Origin: Perkinsus marinus ATCC 50983
Lineage: Eukaryota > Perkinsozoa > Perkinsida > Perkinsidae
Reading direction: 5' to 3'
NCBI RefSeq assembly: GCF_000006405.1
Contig: NW_003206160.1
Coordinates: 147,345-180,977 of the forward strand
Length of the DNA stretch: 33,633 nucleotides
A program made the translations under genes and the position numbers. Positions 18,221 through 28,100 of the stretch are shown piece after piece (the first letter of the stretch is position 1; every line of letters starts with the position of its first letter). The notes under the pieces were generated by a model that was given only the letters and a program-made list of their open reading frames with translations, searched no databases and was not told the DNA's origin.

Positions 18221-19564
18221 TCATGTCCAATTCCGGAGCCCGTGGGAATCAGCGCATTTGCCAGAGAGTGTTGAGTTCCCTGTACAGTGTGAACGTCGTC
18301 GTCGGTTCGGGAGCAAAGCGAATATGATTGGGACCATACGTCCAGATACATGACGAAACAGAATAGTATATTGTTGGGCCCATAGAAGAGGGGCAGTTTT
18401 GAAAGTACCATCACCCGAAATATGTACAGCGGTGTGCGTAAGGGCGAGTGGGGACGGCACTATTACCCGGAGGAATAGAATTTGTGGATGGTGTAACCAC
18501 AACCGAACCCTTGCCACGACCGGCTGCATTGATACCGCGAGCCTTACAACCCCAAGTACTAGTTGATCGAACCGACGGACTCTGCCTTGTACTGATGCGT
18601 GACGTATCCTCAGTGCACTTGTGAATAAGTCTCGGAGAACGGCGAACACCCTCTGATATATGAGCGGCCTCACTACGTGCTCCACTTCGCGTTAGAACCA
18701 TGACTACTATCAACTCAAGGTCTGAACTACTGGATATACAAGCTACCTTCTGACCAACGTAACGTGCTTGCACCGTAACTAGACGTCAGTTGCGTACCTC
18801 AACAGTGCAGTAAGTGAACCAGGAACTCTGTAGCGGTCCAGAGCTTAGTACACTCAACTACTGAGCTTTGCCAACAACAACTGCTCAGCTTCTGCTTCAC
18901 GCAACGCGCAAAACAGGCTACCTGCACGCAGACACAATGTCTCGCGCACTTACAGACTTAAGAATCCTCAACGTTGGAAGAATGCCACTGCGGTATCGCA
19001 CAGCGGCACTACAAGACAATAATGAAGAAACCAAAAGTTCATCACTCCACACGAGAATTCGGTCCTTGTCATCCTTGGCGGAGTCATAGACAAGTGTAGG
19101 ACGAACCTCCTACCCCATGATAGCGTGACTGAACTCAGGTGGAATCTCAAACCCATAACGCTGCTTAGGAGCTTTCGGCAGCGGGTGGTTCTTTTCCTTG
19201 AATCTACGGAGGTTCTCCATAACCGAAGACCGCTTTGGCAACTGCTCGATGTACTGAGGAGGCGACCTTCCGGTGACGTAGTCGTAAACCTCGGCTGGTT
19301 TCTTCTCGAATGCTGAGTCAGCATTGCTGACAGTTCCTGTGCACAACGGCGGTGATCGCTGACCACAGGTGTAGGTAAATTCCCAGTTAGTGTAGGTAAA
19401 CGTTGCGCGTAGTGACTGGGATCACTTTTAACTTTCCCTGAAATCCTAGAACGAACCGTACGACAAGCACGTTCCTTAGTCTTCACAATGTTCCCAACAG
19501 GGTTCCGTTGACCCGAATGATCAACGACTCTATTCGAACTCTTGCCACTACGAGTCAATAACAT
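18221..19564 (-). pseudogene. MULE transposase core remnants
   Basis: Three coding traces in transposase order. (1) 19110-19346 encodes FEKKPAEVYDYVTG ... RYGFEIPPEFSHAIMG, then a single in-frame TAG at 19110-19112, after which the same frame continues VRPTLVYDSAKDDKDRILVW to about 18960. The IPPE and RILVW/D segments match the stretch that precedes the catalytic core in MULE transposases. (2) About 18307-18430 encodes ISGDGTFKTAPLLWAQQYTI and GRMVPIIFALLPNR, the hallmark block with the first catalytic Asp. The second Asp and the Glu blocks were not found, so the catalytic core is incomplete. (3) Two separate ATG-led frames, at 19564 and 18701, both begin with a basic V/L-LTRSG motif of unknown meaning. 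Frames differ between traces. Confidence 0.65.
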
Positions 19565-19859
19565 CGTGACTAGTAAACACAATGCCTAACTCGTATACAA
19601 TACCGTAAACTAATCCCTGACTAAGATACCGTTCAGACGAAGCTTAGCCACTAGCGAATGATATACCTCACATCACAGTAAATCACTCTGAGCCTGGGCT
19701 CAGGTCCAACGTAAGCAAACGAACGTCGTTGCGAACGCCTAACCCTAGGGTTCACGCACCCTTGGGAACAGCACGCATGCACAAATCTGTGACGCGAATC
19801 ATCGAGGCTAGCACAATAGACAGCAGACAGTAAATACCGTATAAAAGTACAGTAGATAC

Positions 19860-20222
19860 CGTAAAACAAGGCGACAAATCAACCATAAGAGTTAACAGTC
19901 TCCGTGCCTTGCGCTGACGCGCACATTCCATGGCTTTTTCATGGAATTCACCAGAACCACCTTCCCTGCATCGGGCCCCACAAACATGCTCAGCCACCTA
20001 ATCAATATTCTTCACAACTAACATGTTGGCCGGTCCGTTCAGATCGCCTAAGATAGTCAACCGAGCTTTGCACTTAAGGCTTCCTGCAGGAGGGTGATCA
20101 GACTTGACGCATCTCCAGCCGCTCCTCGAACGTTCGGGCTCGTTACGATCCCTCCTGAATAGGTAGCCTTTGAAAGACTTCACGTAGAGACTGAAATTCA
20201 AACATAATGTCAAGAGGATCAC
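19860..20222 (-). pseudogene. FLYWCH-like zinc-finger region of the MULE transposase
   Basis: The frame from 20222 encodes F-L-Y residues, then GYLFRRDRNEPERSRSGW and the spacing W-x-C ... C-x-A-R. One in-frame TAG at 19998-20000 is followed in the same frame by VAEHVCGARCREGG, which supplies the H-x-C end of the finger. FLYWCH/WRKY-type fingers are common DNA-binding modules at the N-terminus of MULE transposases, which agrees with its place next to the right terminus. The TAG is most simply a nonsense mutation. Confidence 0.6.
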
Positions 20223-20330
20223 CCAGAGCTAGAACCAGTCTTTGCGCTCAAAAGTTCTCGTGCGCAACGAATTATGCGCTGAAATATCGCAGTATGTATT
20301 TTAGATCACTATGGCGCGCGCTTTTCGGAC

Positions 20331-20368
20331 TGCGCTCAGATATGATTGCGCTGTGATGTGGGGCAGCC
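20331..20368 (-). repeat. Right terminal inverted repeat and subterminal GCGC motifs
   Basis: The reverse complement begins GGCTGCCCCACATCACAG and shares CCCCACA, GCGCAATCA and GAGCGCA blocks, in the same spacing, with the left end. Further inward motifs (TTGCGCTCAAAA, GTGCGCAAC, ATGCGCTGA, GGCGCGCGC) extend to about 20245. Confidence 0.75.
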
Positions 20369-20377
20369 GTTCACTCA
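20369..20377. repeat. Right 9-bp target-site duplication of the MULE
   Basis: GTTCACTCA, an exact direct repeat of 16404-16412, abutting the right terminus at the same distance (5 nt) from the conserved CCCCACA block as on the left. Confidence 0.8.
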
Positions 20378-21807
20378 TTGATATATGCCTCCTCGGGGAC
20401 ACATATTTGTGTACTGAGCGTAATCTTCCGCTGTAGCATCACAGCGCGTCATGTCTTGTCCGAGAAGTTTATCTGGGGATATCGAAGGGTTTACGGTATA
20501 TTGACGGTCTTTTGATCGGGGGCCTCCTTCTCTAATCAAAGGATAGAGCCCCAGATTGTGGTGGACTCTAAAGATTCCGAGCTGTTGGGTGTGTACAGTG
20601 GAGTCGTGTTACAATACTCGAAGTCCAGATCTTATGAAGCATGCCTTCGCGTCTCATGGCCGACAGCCATCAATGTAGAAAACTCCACATCCAAACTATC
20701 CCGCTCAATCTCCGCGTTATTATGAGTTGTGCCCGAAGGAATCAGGATTGTCTGCAACTTCGTCTCCTCGCTTACTTAGCAAGGCTTTGAGTATAGTCGG
20801 ACCCACAGTGCGCGCTTATTATCCCGAGTCGTGTACCGACTATCGGACGACTTCGGCTTCCTTCAATCCTTCTTTTGCATCAACCAGATTTTCGCTCAAT
20901 GAACGGTCTCCATCCCGAGACCCAATCGCCGTGACCTGCTTACCTTCTTCAAGTGCATTGCATCTCAGCTCTTTTCGCGCTTTCTCCTCGCGTGTTCATT
21001 TACCACACCTTTTCAACACCATCTATTTCGTCATACGAACCATCAGTTCGTCGGATGCGCATTGAATGCGCGAAATTGACCTTATCAATGTCATTGACAT
21101 CTTCAATTCTGTTGTTTTAATTTCATTTCGTGCTCGCGGGGCACCTATGCCAGAGGTTCCAACTTTGAAGAAGCCAAAAAAATCAAGGCATCGAGGGATA
21201 ATATCAATGTCATACCACACCACTCATGTGAACGATGCAATCAACGATGCCGATAGACATGCTATTGGTTCGTTGGGTACGGCAATTATTCACGAAGATA
21301 TGACTGTTTATGAACCATAATGGACCTAAAGTAAGAGTTGATTACCCAAGAACACTCGTTCAGTATCATCTGCTAGTGAACTGATTATCCTGCAAGTTCG
21401 AAGCACCGTTTTCCTCGAAGCACGGAATCGGAAGAGCCAATTAGCAAGTAGAAAGCCCTAGGACTGAATTTATGGCGAAATCGAAAGTTCGGGAGGCGGT
21501 CTCCAATAGGCGTGCATTGCATACTATGCAATCCTTTTTTCAGCGAATACTCCAAATTGATGTGATCAGATAACCCTAAAAGTCGCAGTTGGCACACTGA
21601 TAAAGTTGTCAATAATAGTAAAACCGAAAATTCAAACCCTCAATTGACGAACTACACACCTGCCATGTGGCGGTCTTCCGTTGAAAGAATCCCAGGTTTA
21701 TAATAGGCAAGACGTATTCGTCAGCTACGTAACCACAAGAATCTTTCTCATAGCTGCTAGACAATGGTGAACTATTTACTGGTAATCAACTGATTCACGT
21801 TGAGTCC
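20378..21807. other. Intergenic region between the MULE and EFL copy 2
   Basis: About 1.4 kb. Two short plus-strand frames occur (20727-21065 and 21066-21320). The second encodes a basic stretch (PTLKKPKKSRHRG), but neither resembles a known family or shows a convincing exon pattern. A copy of the CATCACAGCGC motif found at the transposon end recurs just outside the right target-site duplication (about 20438-20448). It may be a remnant of another element. No gene is called. Confidence 0.5.
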
Positions 21808-23220
21808 TTACTTGACATCCTTGGCGCTGGTGGCGACACACTTACCGAGCATGACAACACCGTTACCCTCCATAAGAGCAACACGAGAGAGGCCCTCGCA
21901 GTGCTTGAAGGAGTCGACAACAAGGTGCTGAAGAGGCTCGAAGACAACCTCAGCCATCTCGTTAGACTTCAAGGAGTGGGGATCCTCCATCTTCTTACCA
22001 CCGGTCTCCTTACCGACCTTCCAGTTGATCTTGGTAAGCTTGCAAGCGGAACGACCAGTACGGACGAAGGCGATGGGAGAGTAACCGACCTTGATCTCAC
22101 CGGGGACATCCAAGATCTGGACCTGGGCGGTGAAGTTACCGACGTGCTGAAGAGTCTTATCAGCCTTGGAGATCATGCAATCACCAACGCGGGGCATGTT
22201 ATCCTTGTTGAGACCCTTAACGTTGAGACCGACGTTATCACCGGGAAGAGCCTGCTCCTCACGCTTGTGATGCATCTCAATGGTGAAGACCTTGCCGCTG
22301 CAGGGAGTAGCGGGGGTATGAGTGGGCATGAAGATGACATCCTCGTTGGGCTTGACAACACCCTGCTCAACACGGCCAGTGAGAACATCACCGACACCCT
22401 TGATCTTGTAGATACCGGAAAGGGGAACACGCATGGGGGCATCGACGACACGCGCGGGGACAGTGGCGAACTTCTCAAGAGCATCGTACAAGGTATCGAC
22501 GTGGAACTTCTCGGTGTCCTTGACAGTACGCTGGACATCCATACCCTTCCACCAGGCCATCTTGTCAGACTTCTTGATAAGGTTATCACCGCACCAGCCA
22601 GAGATGGGGAGAATGGGGACGCACTTCTCAACGAAGTCCTTCTTCCAGCCCACACGACCGAGCATGTTCTTCATCTCATCACGGATCTCGGTGTAACGAG
22701 CTTCCTTGTAGCCGGCAACATCGGAATCCATCTTGTTGACACCGACAATCAACTGCTTGACGCCCAACAGGTTGATAAGACGGGCATGCTGACGGGTCTG
22801 ACCCTGGATCTCACCAGCCTTGTGGTTACCACGGGCAATGGCGGTACCGAAGTTACCATCAGCGGGAACCATGAGGAGGGCGACATCAGCCTGAGAGGCA
22901 CCGGTGATCATGTTCTTGATGAAATCCCTATGGCCGGGAGCATCAATGACAGTGTAGTGCCAAGTCTCAGTGAAGAACTCCTTGGTAGTGCAAGCGATGG
23001 TGACACCACGCTCACGCTCCTCCTTCTGACGATCCATATAGAAGGCGAAGGCGAAGGAGGACTTGCCAAGACGGTCGGCCTCAGCCTTGAGCTTCTCCAT
23101 CTCTCTCTCGGAGACACCGCCGAGCTCGAACAACAAACGACCGGTGGTAGTCGACTTGCCGGAATCGACGTGACCGCAGATCACGATAGACATATGAGTC
23201 TTCTCTCCAGTAGCAGCCAT
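21808..23220 (-). CDS. EFL: Elongation factor-like GTPase EFL, copy 2 (470 aa)
   Basis: Second EFL gene, same strand and same length as copy 1. The open frame extends 48 codons further upstream to 23364, but the true start is the ATG at 23220 (MAATGEKTHMS), aligned with copy 1. A TTGTAG acceptor (AG at 23247-23248) lies 26 nt upstream, consistent with trans-splicing of the leader. All G motifs match copy 1. The differences are scattered and mostly conservative (for example LIVGVNK for LVVGVNK, KREEQALPG for KREQEAYPG, C-terminus CVATSAKDVK). Upstream and downstream flanks show no obvious similarity to those of copy 1 even though the coding regions are nearly the same, which suggests gene conversion or selection on codon use. 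Confidence 0.93.
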   Translation of the reverse strand: MAATGEKTHMSIVICGHVDSGKSTTTGRLLFELGGVSEREMEKLKAEADRLGKSSFAFAFYMDRQKEERERGVTIACTTKEFFTETWHYTVIDAPGHRDFIKNMITGASQADVALLMVPADGNFGTAIARGNHKAGEIQGQTRQHARLINLLGVKQLIVGVNKMDSDVAGYKEARYTEIRDEMKNMLGRVGWKKDFVEKCVPILPISGWCGDNLIKKSDKMAWWKGMDVQRTVKDTEKFHVDTLYDALEKFATVPARVVDAPMRVPLSGIYKIKGVGDVLTGRVEQGVVKPNEDVIFMPTHTPATPCSGKVFTIEMHHKREEQALPGDNVGLNVKGLNKDNMPRVGDCMISKADKTLQHVGNFTAQVQILDVPGEIKVGYSPIAFVRTGRSACKLTKINWKVGKETGGKKMEDPHSLKSNEMAEVVFEPLQHLVVDSFKHCEGLSRVALMEGNGVVMLGKCVATSAKDVK

Positions 23221-25112
23221 GGTTTTGCGCGGAAAACGTGTAAAGCCTACAACATAAACATGAGGAACTATCGTACGAGACGGTCTAGCAAAGGGCCCAC
23301 GATCCAGTACTATCTTTTTCGATTTAACCGTTGAAAGGCAATCAAAAGCTTGTGTGGTATTCACTCTGCCCTTCCAGTGCTATGGCAAAATCGATTACGC
23401 TTTGTGTGAGTGATCGAATATCAGCGCACTTCCTCTGTTGTGTCGTATCGTCTATCTCTCAACCCTCGATAAAGTTCGCAAGTGATAGTCAAATTAACGT
23501 TATTTCTCCCTCGATGGTCAACCTCGATCATTCGTCATGATACACAGCCCTGACGTAGTGGATATGGGCATTACCTGAACGCCCACATTCTGTTCTTTAA
23601 CTCTGATGATCACTCATGAAGCCAAAGTAGCTACTTTGTGTCGCGTGTCCCTCTCCTCCTTACCTTCACAGGATCATGTCATCGCAGATAAAAAATCAAT
23701 CAACTGAGTTGAACTTTCACCGTCACCCCTCTATGTGATAATCAACTCTGCATGTACCGAACTTTAAAATACATATACTATATAAAGTTTCAAATCAGTC
23801 ACCAGTTCTCGTTGAACTACACTTCATTGCTCTAAAATGAAGGTGAATCTATTACAAAGCTACCGCTCAGTCAACCAGGACTTGTTCTTCAGCTTTGTGT
23901 CACACGCAGCTGCTGAGGATATTTTCGCAATGATTGTGTCCATATCGGACACAAGCGTTTCTTGCAGTTGCGTCGGTGGTGTAGACTTTGATCTTTCGTA
24001 GGGCGCCTAGTTTTATGTTAAATATTCTACTCCTGTTCGGGTTGGTCTGGCACGGTTGTTCGGTACGAATCGACTCTAGAATTACCAAAGAGAGAGACAC
24101 AGAGTCTGAGTGACCCTCAGGGAGTGTGCCGACGGTGCGTGTCTACACCCTTTGCGATGCTTGCAAATGGGACTGTTGAGATTAGGTTATGAAAGGGGTA
24201 AGTCCTTCTGCCGGTTACCGCGCTATGATATAAGGAAAGTTCTAAGGCGAGCCGGAGAATGGAGGCGACTGCCGACGATTCTGAGTTTAAAGCCACCTTG
24301 TATAACTTGTGATGAGAAGAGTTTCAATCTCGTGTCCATGATAAACGGATCGAGGGGAAGATCCGCTCGCTTCGCGGTTTCATCTTTGCAGTGGGAATTG
24401 CTAGCGAAGCGACGCGATCATACGTATCGGTATTTAACTTGTGTTAACTCGTTAAATTACCACACTCGAAACACGTGGGTCTGGAGACAAGCTAGGCGTG
24501 TCCATGAAGAGTCGGGCTTGAAGGCTGCACTCGCAAGATTAATGCTGCTTGGTATCCGTGATACCACTAGGATGTCGCGTCGACGTCAAAGATGGGAAAG
24601 ATGTGGTCTTCAAGCAAGCCGGCTCTTGTACTCGGTGTGGGAGAGATGGGTTGAGCAAAATAACAGCACTATCTACGCGGCACTCTGATCTGCAAGCTAT
24701 TCTTAATGCGTGCATATGTGGTGCAATGTTGCACGCGTGCGCTGTGTACCGAGTCGATATTCGATACTATCGACTGTCCCTTTTTTTGCTTTGCCAGCGG
24801 AACGACGTGTGTCTCGTTTCCGAAAGTTAACTTGGGATAAAGGGTTATCCTCCTTTCATAAAGTGTTTCTTATGATGAGGACGGAGCGACGCACTCTCAC
24901 CGTTCGGCAAGCCGAAGGTTTGCACTGCCTGGCGATAGTTCCCTTTAGAAAACGTTCAAGTCTCAAGCGGAATAACTCTGTGTTGAGTCTGTACATAGGA
25001 GCGTGAAACATTCGTGTAGCATATGGACAGACTCCCATCATCGTGTACACGACGGTGTGGTATAGAGTCTATACTATAGACTATCTTCTCAGGAGTTACC
25101 TGTTGTTTCCCT
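23221..25112. other. Long spacer upstream of EFL copy 2 with weak coding traces
   Basis: About 1.9 kb between the divergent EFL copy 2 and GBP-like genes; it must hold both promoters. The segment 23760-23800 is AT-rich. Between about 24100 and 25020 several plus-strand frames look partly coding (see 24549-24827), but I could not join them into a gene. No tRNA or rRNA signature was recognised. Confidence 0.4.
24549..24827 (+). CDS. Possible exon(s) of an unrecognised Cys-containing protein
   Basis: This plus-strand frame encodes a segment with paired cysteines (AGSCTRCGRDGLSK and ILNACICGAMLHACAV) that could bind metal. An overlapping frame upstream (24110-24688) also has CxxC (PPCITCDEK). 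The two are in different frames, and I found no splice set that joins them convincingly. Treat it as a candidate exon region or a decayed gene, not a defined CDS. Confidence 0.22.
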
Positions 25113-28100
25113 ATGAGTCATTGGAAGCTGCTTCGGCTGTTACTGGTCGTGTCGTTGGTAGTAGGCTGGGAAGGGTGTACGATGGCACATACTCATCCTC
25201 CAGGAATTTGTCCGATTTTCTCTGTATATCGACATTCTTATACTAGAGTTGAGTGAATTGTCGGGTGTATTGATTCTGTGAAGTGATTTGGTGATGACGT
25301 TGTCGGAGTTACTCGGCCGATCTAGAAAGAAATTACTCATGTCTTAGGTGAGTATCACCAGAGGCGTTGCCGAGAGGCAAGATACACGTGGGGAGCCCAA
25401 GTCGGACAAATTTCCTTTCTTTGTTCCTGTTCAAGTGGTAAAGCCTTCTAAGGACCACAATAACCTGCAAGTAGGAGGCGCCCTCCTGCCACACTCACGA
25501 GGTGGTCTCACTCTCACAGGTTGTTCCTGAGTCGATTAACCTCCTACGATCCGCATCACAACGTCGTCCTATTTCCGTGATATCGGTCGTTGGCCCCTAC
25601 CATTCTGGCAAGAGCTTTCTCTTGAATTCCCTCCTCCAGAAGCCGTCCACGTTCTCCGTTGGTAATTCTATACGATCCCTATGAACCCTCTCGTTAGTCC
25701 CTGGTCCTTGATCAGGTCCTAAGACCTCCCCGCAGACCCTAGGAATTTGGATGTGCCGTACCGACCTAAGTGCACCGGACGGATCGGAGATATGGCTTAT
25801 GGATTCTGAAGGGTTCTTCGGACCTCAGGTAGTGCCGACTCATGGACCCCTTTTGAGGATGGATGTCTGTGCGTAGGTCACTGAGACCTACGATGCTAAG
25901 ATTTTCACAGTCGCCACCCTCCTAGGCAGTCACCTAGTCTACAACACGGTTAAGGTCATCGATCAACAAGCGGTGAATCTTCTAGGTAGGCCAAGATAGA
26001 AACGTTTCCAGTAAAGTTATCATCATTGTAGAAATGTTGGCTCGTCGAGCTCAACTCTTCCGAGTGCGTTCTTTGGCGCCGTCGGTAGCAGCAGCAGAGG
26101 AGGAAGGGGTTGAGAGCATCGCTGAGGCGTCGGGTGATATCCCAGTATTCCTATCGGCGAAGAGCTTTCCTCCTCTCACTTGGTACAACCCATATACACT
26201 GTTGAGTCGTATTGACCTTCGCCTGTAGGGTGGTTGAAGACTTCGTACAGGACATGGCCGCATCACAAGGTGGTGGGGCCTCAGCCATGGCTAATGAGTC
26301 GGCGATCGCGACGGAGTGGCTCAAATCGTAATAGGAGCTCAGTAGGAGGTCCCATAAGCTCCCTCGCCAGGTACTTGACCGAGGATAGCGAGCGCTTCGA
26401 GGACTCTGATGGTAATACGGGGTGGTAGCTCTCCAGCGTCATCAGCCCATTCCTAGTGGGCCTGTTCGCCTGTACAATCGAATTCTCACGAATAGCTCAC
26501 CCTGGGGGCAATTTCTGTCGGTAGCAGCATGTGGGGCATCTGTAAAGTCTCGATGGGAATTTCCTAGTTGGAAATTACTTCATGGGATGTTCACTCAGAT
26601 TCGTACGAGGAGTCGGACCGTGCCTATCTAGCGCGCCTTTTCCCCTCCCTCACTGTCCACACACTCTTCTTGCCAGCTACTAGCAAGTCGCAGTTGAAGG
26701 ATCTCAGCCAGTAAGGATAGTAGCTGCGGCAATGCTGTGGGGAAGCCTCTGTGTCAGACTCAGCTGGCTTGAGCTCACTGACGAGTTCCGTAATGAGGTC
26801 ACAGCCTTGCGTGGAGAACTCTTCACAACGGTTCGATCTAAGGTGGGTTGGAGGAGCATACTGCATATTCCTCATTTCACATATCTCATCGTTGAGAAAT
26901 TTTGAATGAGGGCACGGTTTGGTATATATGTGTGTAGGAGCTCTACGATGGATCGTCCGAGGACGACGTTCTCTCTTCTCCTGAGGATGGTATGATGACA
27001 GCTGAGGGATTCGCAAGTGCTTTGAACTTCATTGTGAAGGCCTTGCAGAAAGGTAATAGGGTCGGCGACTATGGGTATAAGACTGGGGTAGTAGGGGCCT
27101 CGTATGGTGTGCGGATACTCCTATAGCGTATACTACGGATGATGGAGAAACTTCCACGGTGTAGGTTTTTTCCCTGAGTTACCGTCTCTCTGGGCATCGT
27201 GGAGAGCTCAGGTTGGAGAAGTGTCGCTGAAGGACTCGTAATAGCTATCAAGTGGGTTGAGGGTATTATCATTGGCAGATATGACTTGTTCGAGACAACA
27301 CTGAGTGAGGGTGTATCTCCTCGTCCTACAGGAGAGGCTGTGACGGCTGCTGACTTCGACAGGGCCTCGAGGGATGCCCGGGATAAGGCAGTTGAATTTT
27401 ACACCAACTTGGTATGGTCTTAGCTATCAGCAGCGCGCTTTGGTGGAGTGACTGGACCATAGGTTGCTGATTTTGGCCTTCCGACGCGAAATGGAGATCT
27501 CGAAACGAAAATGCGCACCTCGCAGAGGTTGGGCTGAGACTCTCTCGTGGGGAGATTCATATAAGGTCTCAGGAAAGCGCACGCCTTGTGGTTGGAACAA
27601 GTTCAGAATTATGTCACGCGAATTCGATCCGATCTGATATCGGACATAGAGCAGAAGCTCTTCAATGTAGTACGCGGGTGATGGAGGATTTCTATAGCGT
27701 ATGTTTAGGTGTCGCTGCCATGCGAGCCGGACTCTCTGGAGCAGACTGGCAAAGAGGCGACTAGTGTCGAGGTTGCCAAGTACGAGCAGTGCCGTGGGAA
27801 TTGCTGAAGTGGAGGCTCAGGTACAAGGAGATTTTGAAGGAGTACGAACAGCAGCCCCCACAGAAGAGGTTACTCTCCAGCGACTGGGTGGGTTGGGAGG
27901 GCTCGTGCAAGTTGGCCTTGGCATGGCTTTTCAGATGGTCGGTCAGCTGCCGAAGTTTGAGGAGGATCCGGTCCAAGAGTTGGTGAAAAGTGCGGATGCA
28001 CTGTTGGTACGTTTCAAATACGAGAACGACAGGTAGTACTATCAATTCTGGGCATCTCGTGGCCCACTAGCGAGCGTGCTCAGGGCGATCTCGAATTTGA

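Larger units (their letters stand above)
16413..20368 (-). mobile_element. Mutator-like DNA transposon (MULE) carrying FLYWCH, transposase and Ulp1-like domains; decayed
   Basis: About 3.96 kb (including a 100-N gap) bounded by 9-bp direct repeats and imperfect inverted termini: 27 of 38 positions match by eye between 16413-16450 and the reverse complement of 20331-20368. The shared blocks are CCCCACA, GCGCAATCA and GAGCGCA. Both ends carry further GAGCGC-type motifs. All recognisable coding traces run on the minus strand: a FLYWCH-like zinc finger, the segment before the catalytic core, the first-Asp DGTFK core motif of MULE transposases, then a Ulp1/C48-like peptidase domain. In-frame stops and frame changes make this copy non-autonomous. 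It sits between the two EFL genes. The family assignment rests on the termini, target-site duplication size and protein motifs together. Confidence 0.8.

Noticed and set aside
23221-23364. Upstream extension of the EFL copy 2 frame to an ATG at 23364
   Set aside because: The added 48 residues are absent from copy 1 and from the EFL family, and an acceptor AG lies between them and the conserved start.
24100-25020. Possible rRNA fragment in the long spacer
   Set aside because: No conserved rRNA core motif was recognised, and some frames look weakly protein-coding instead.
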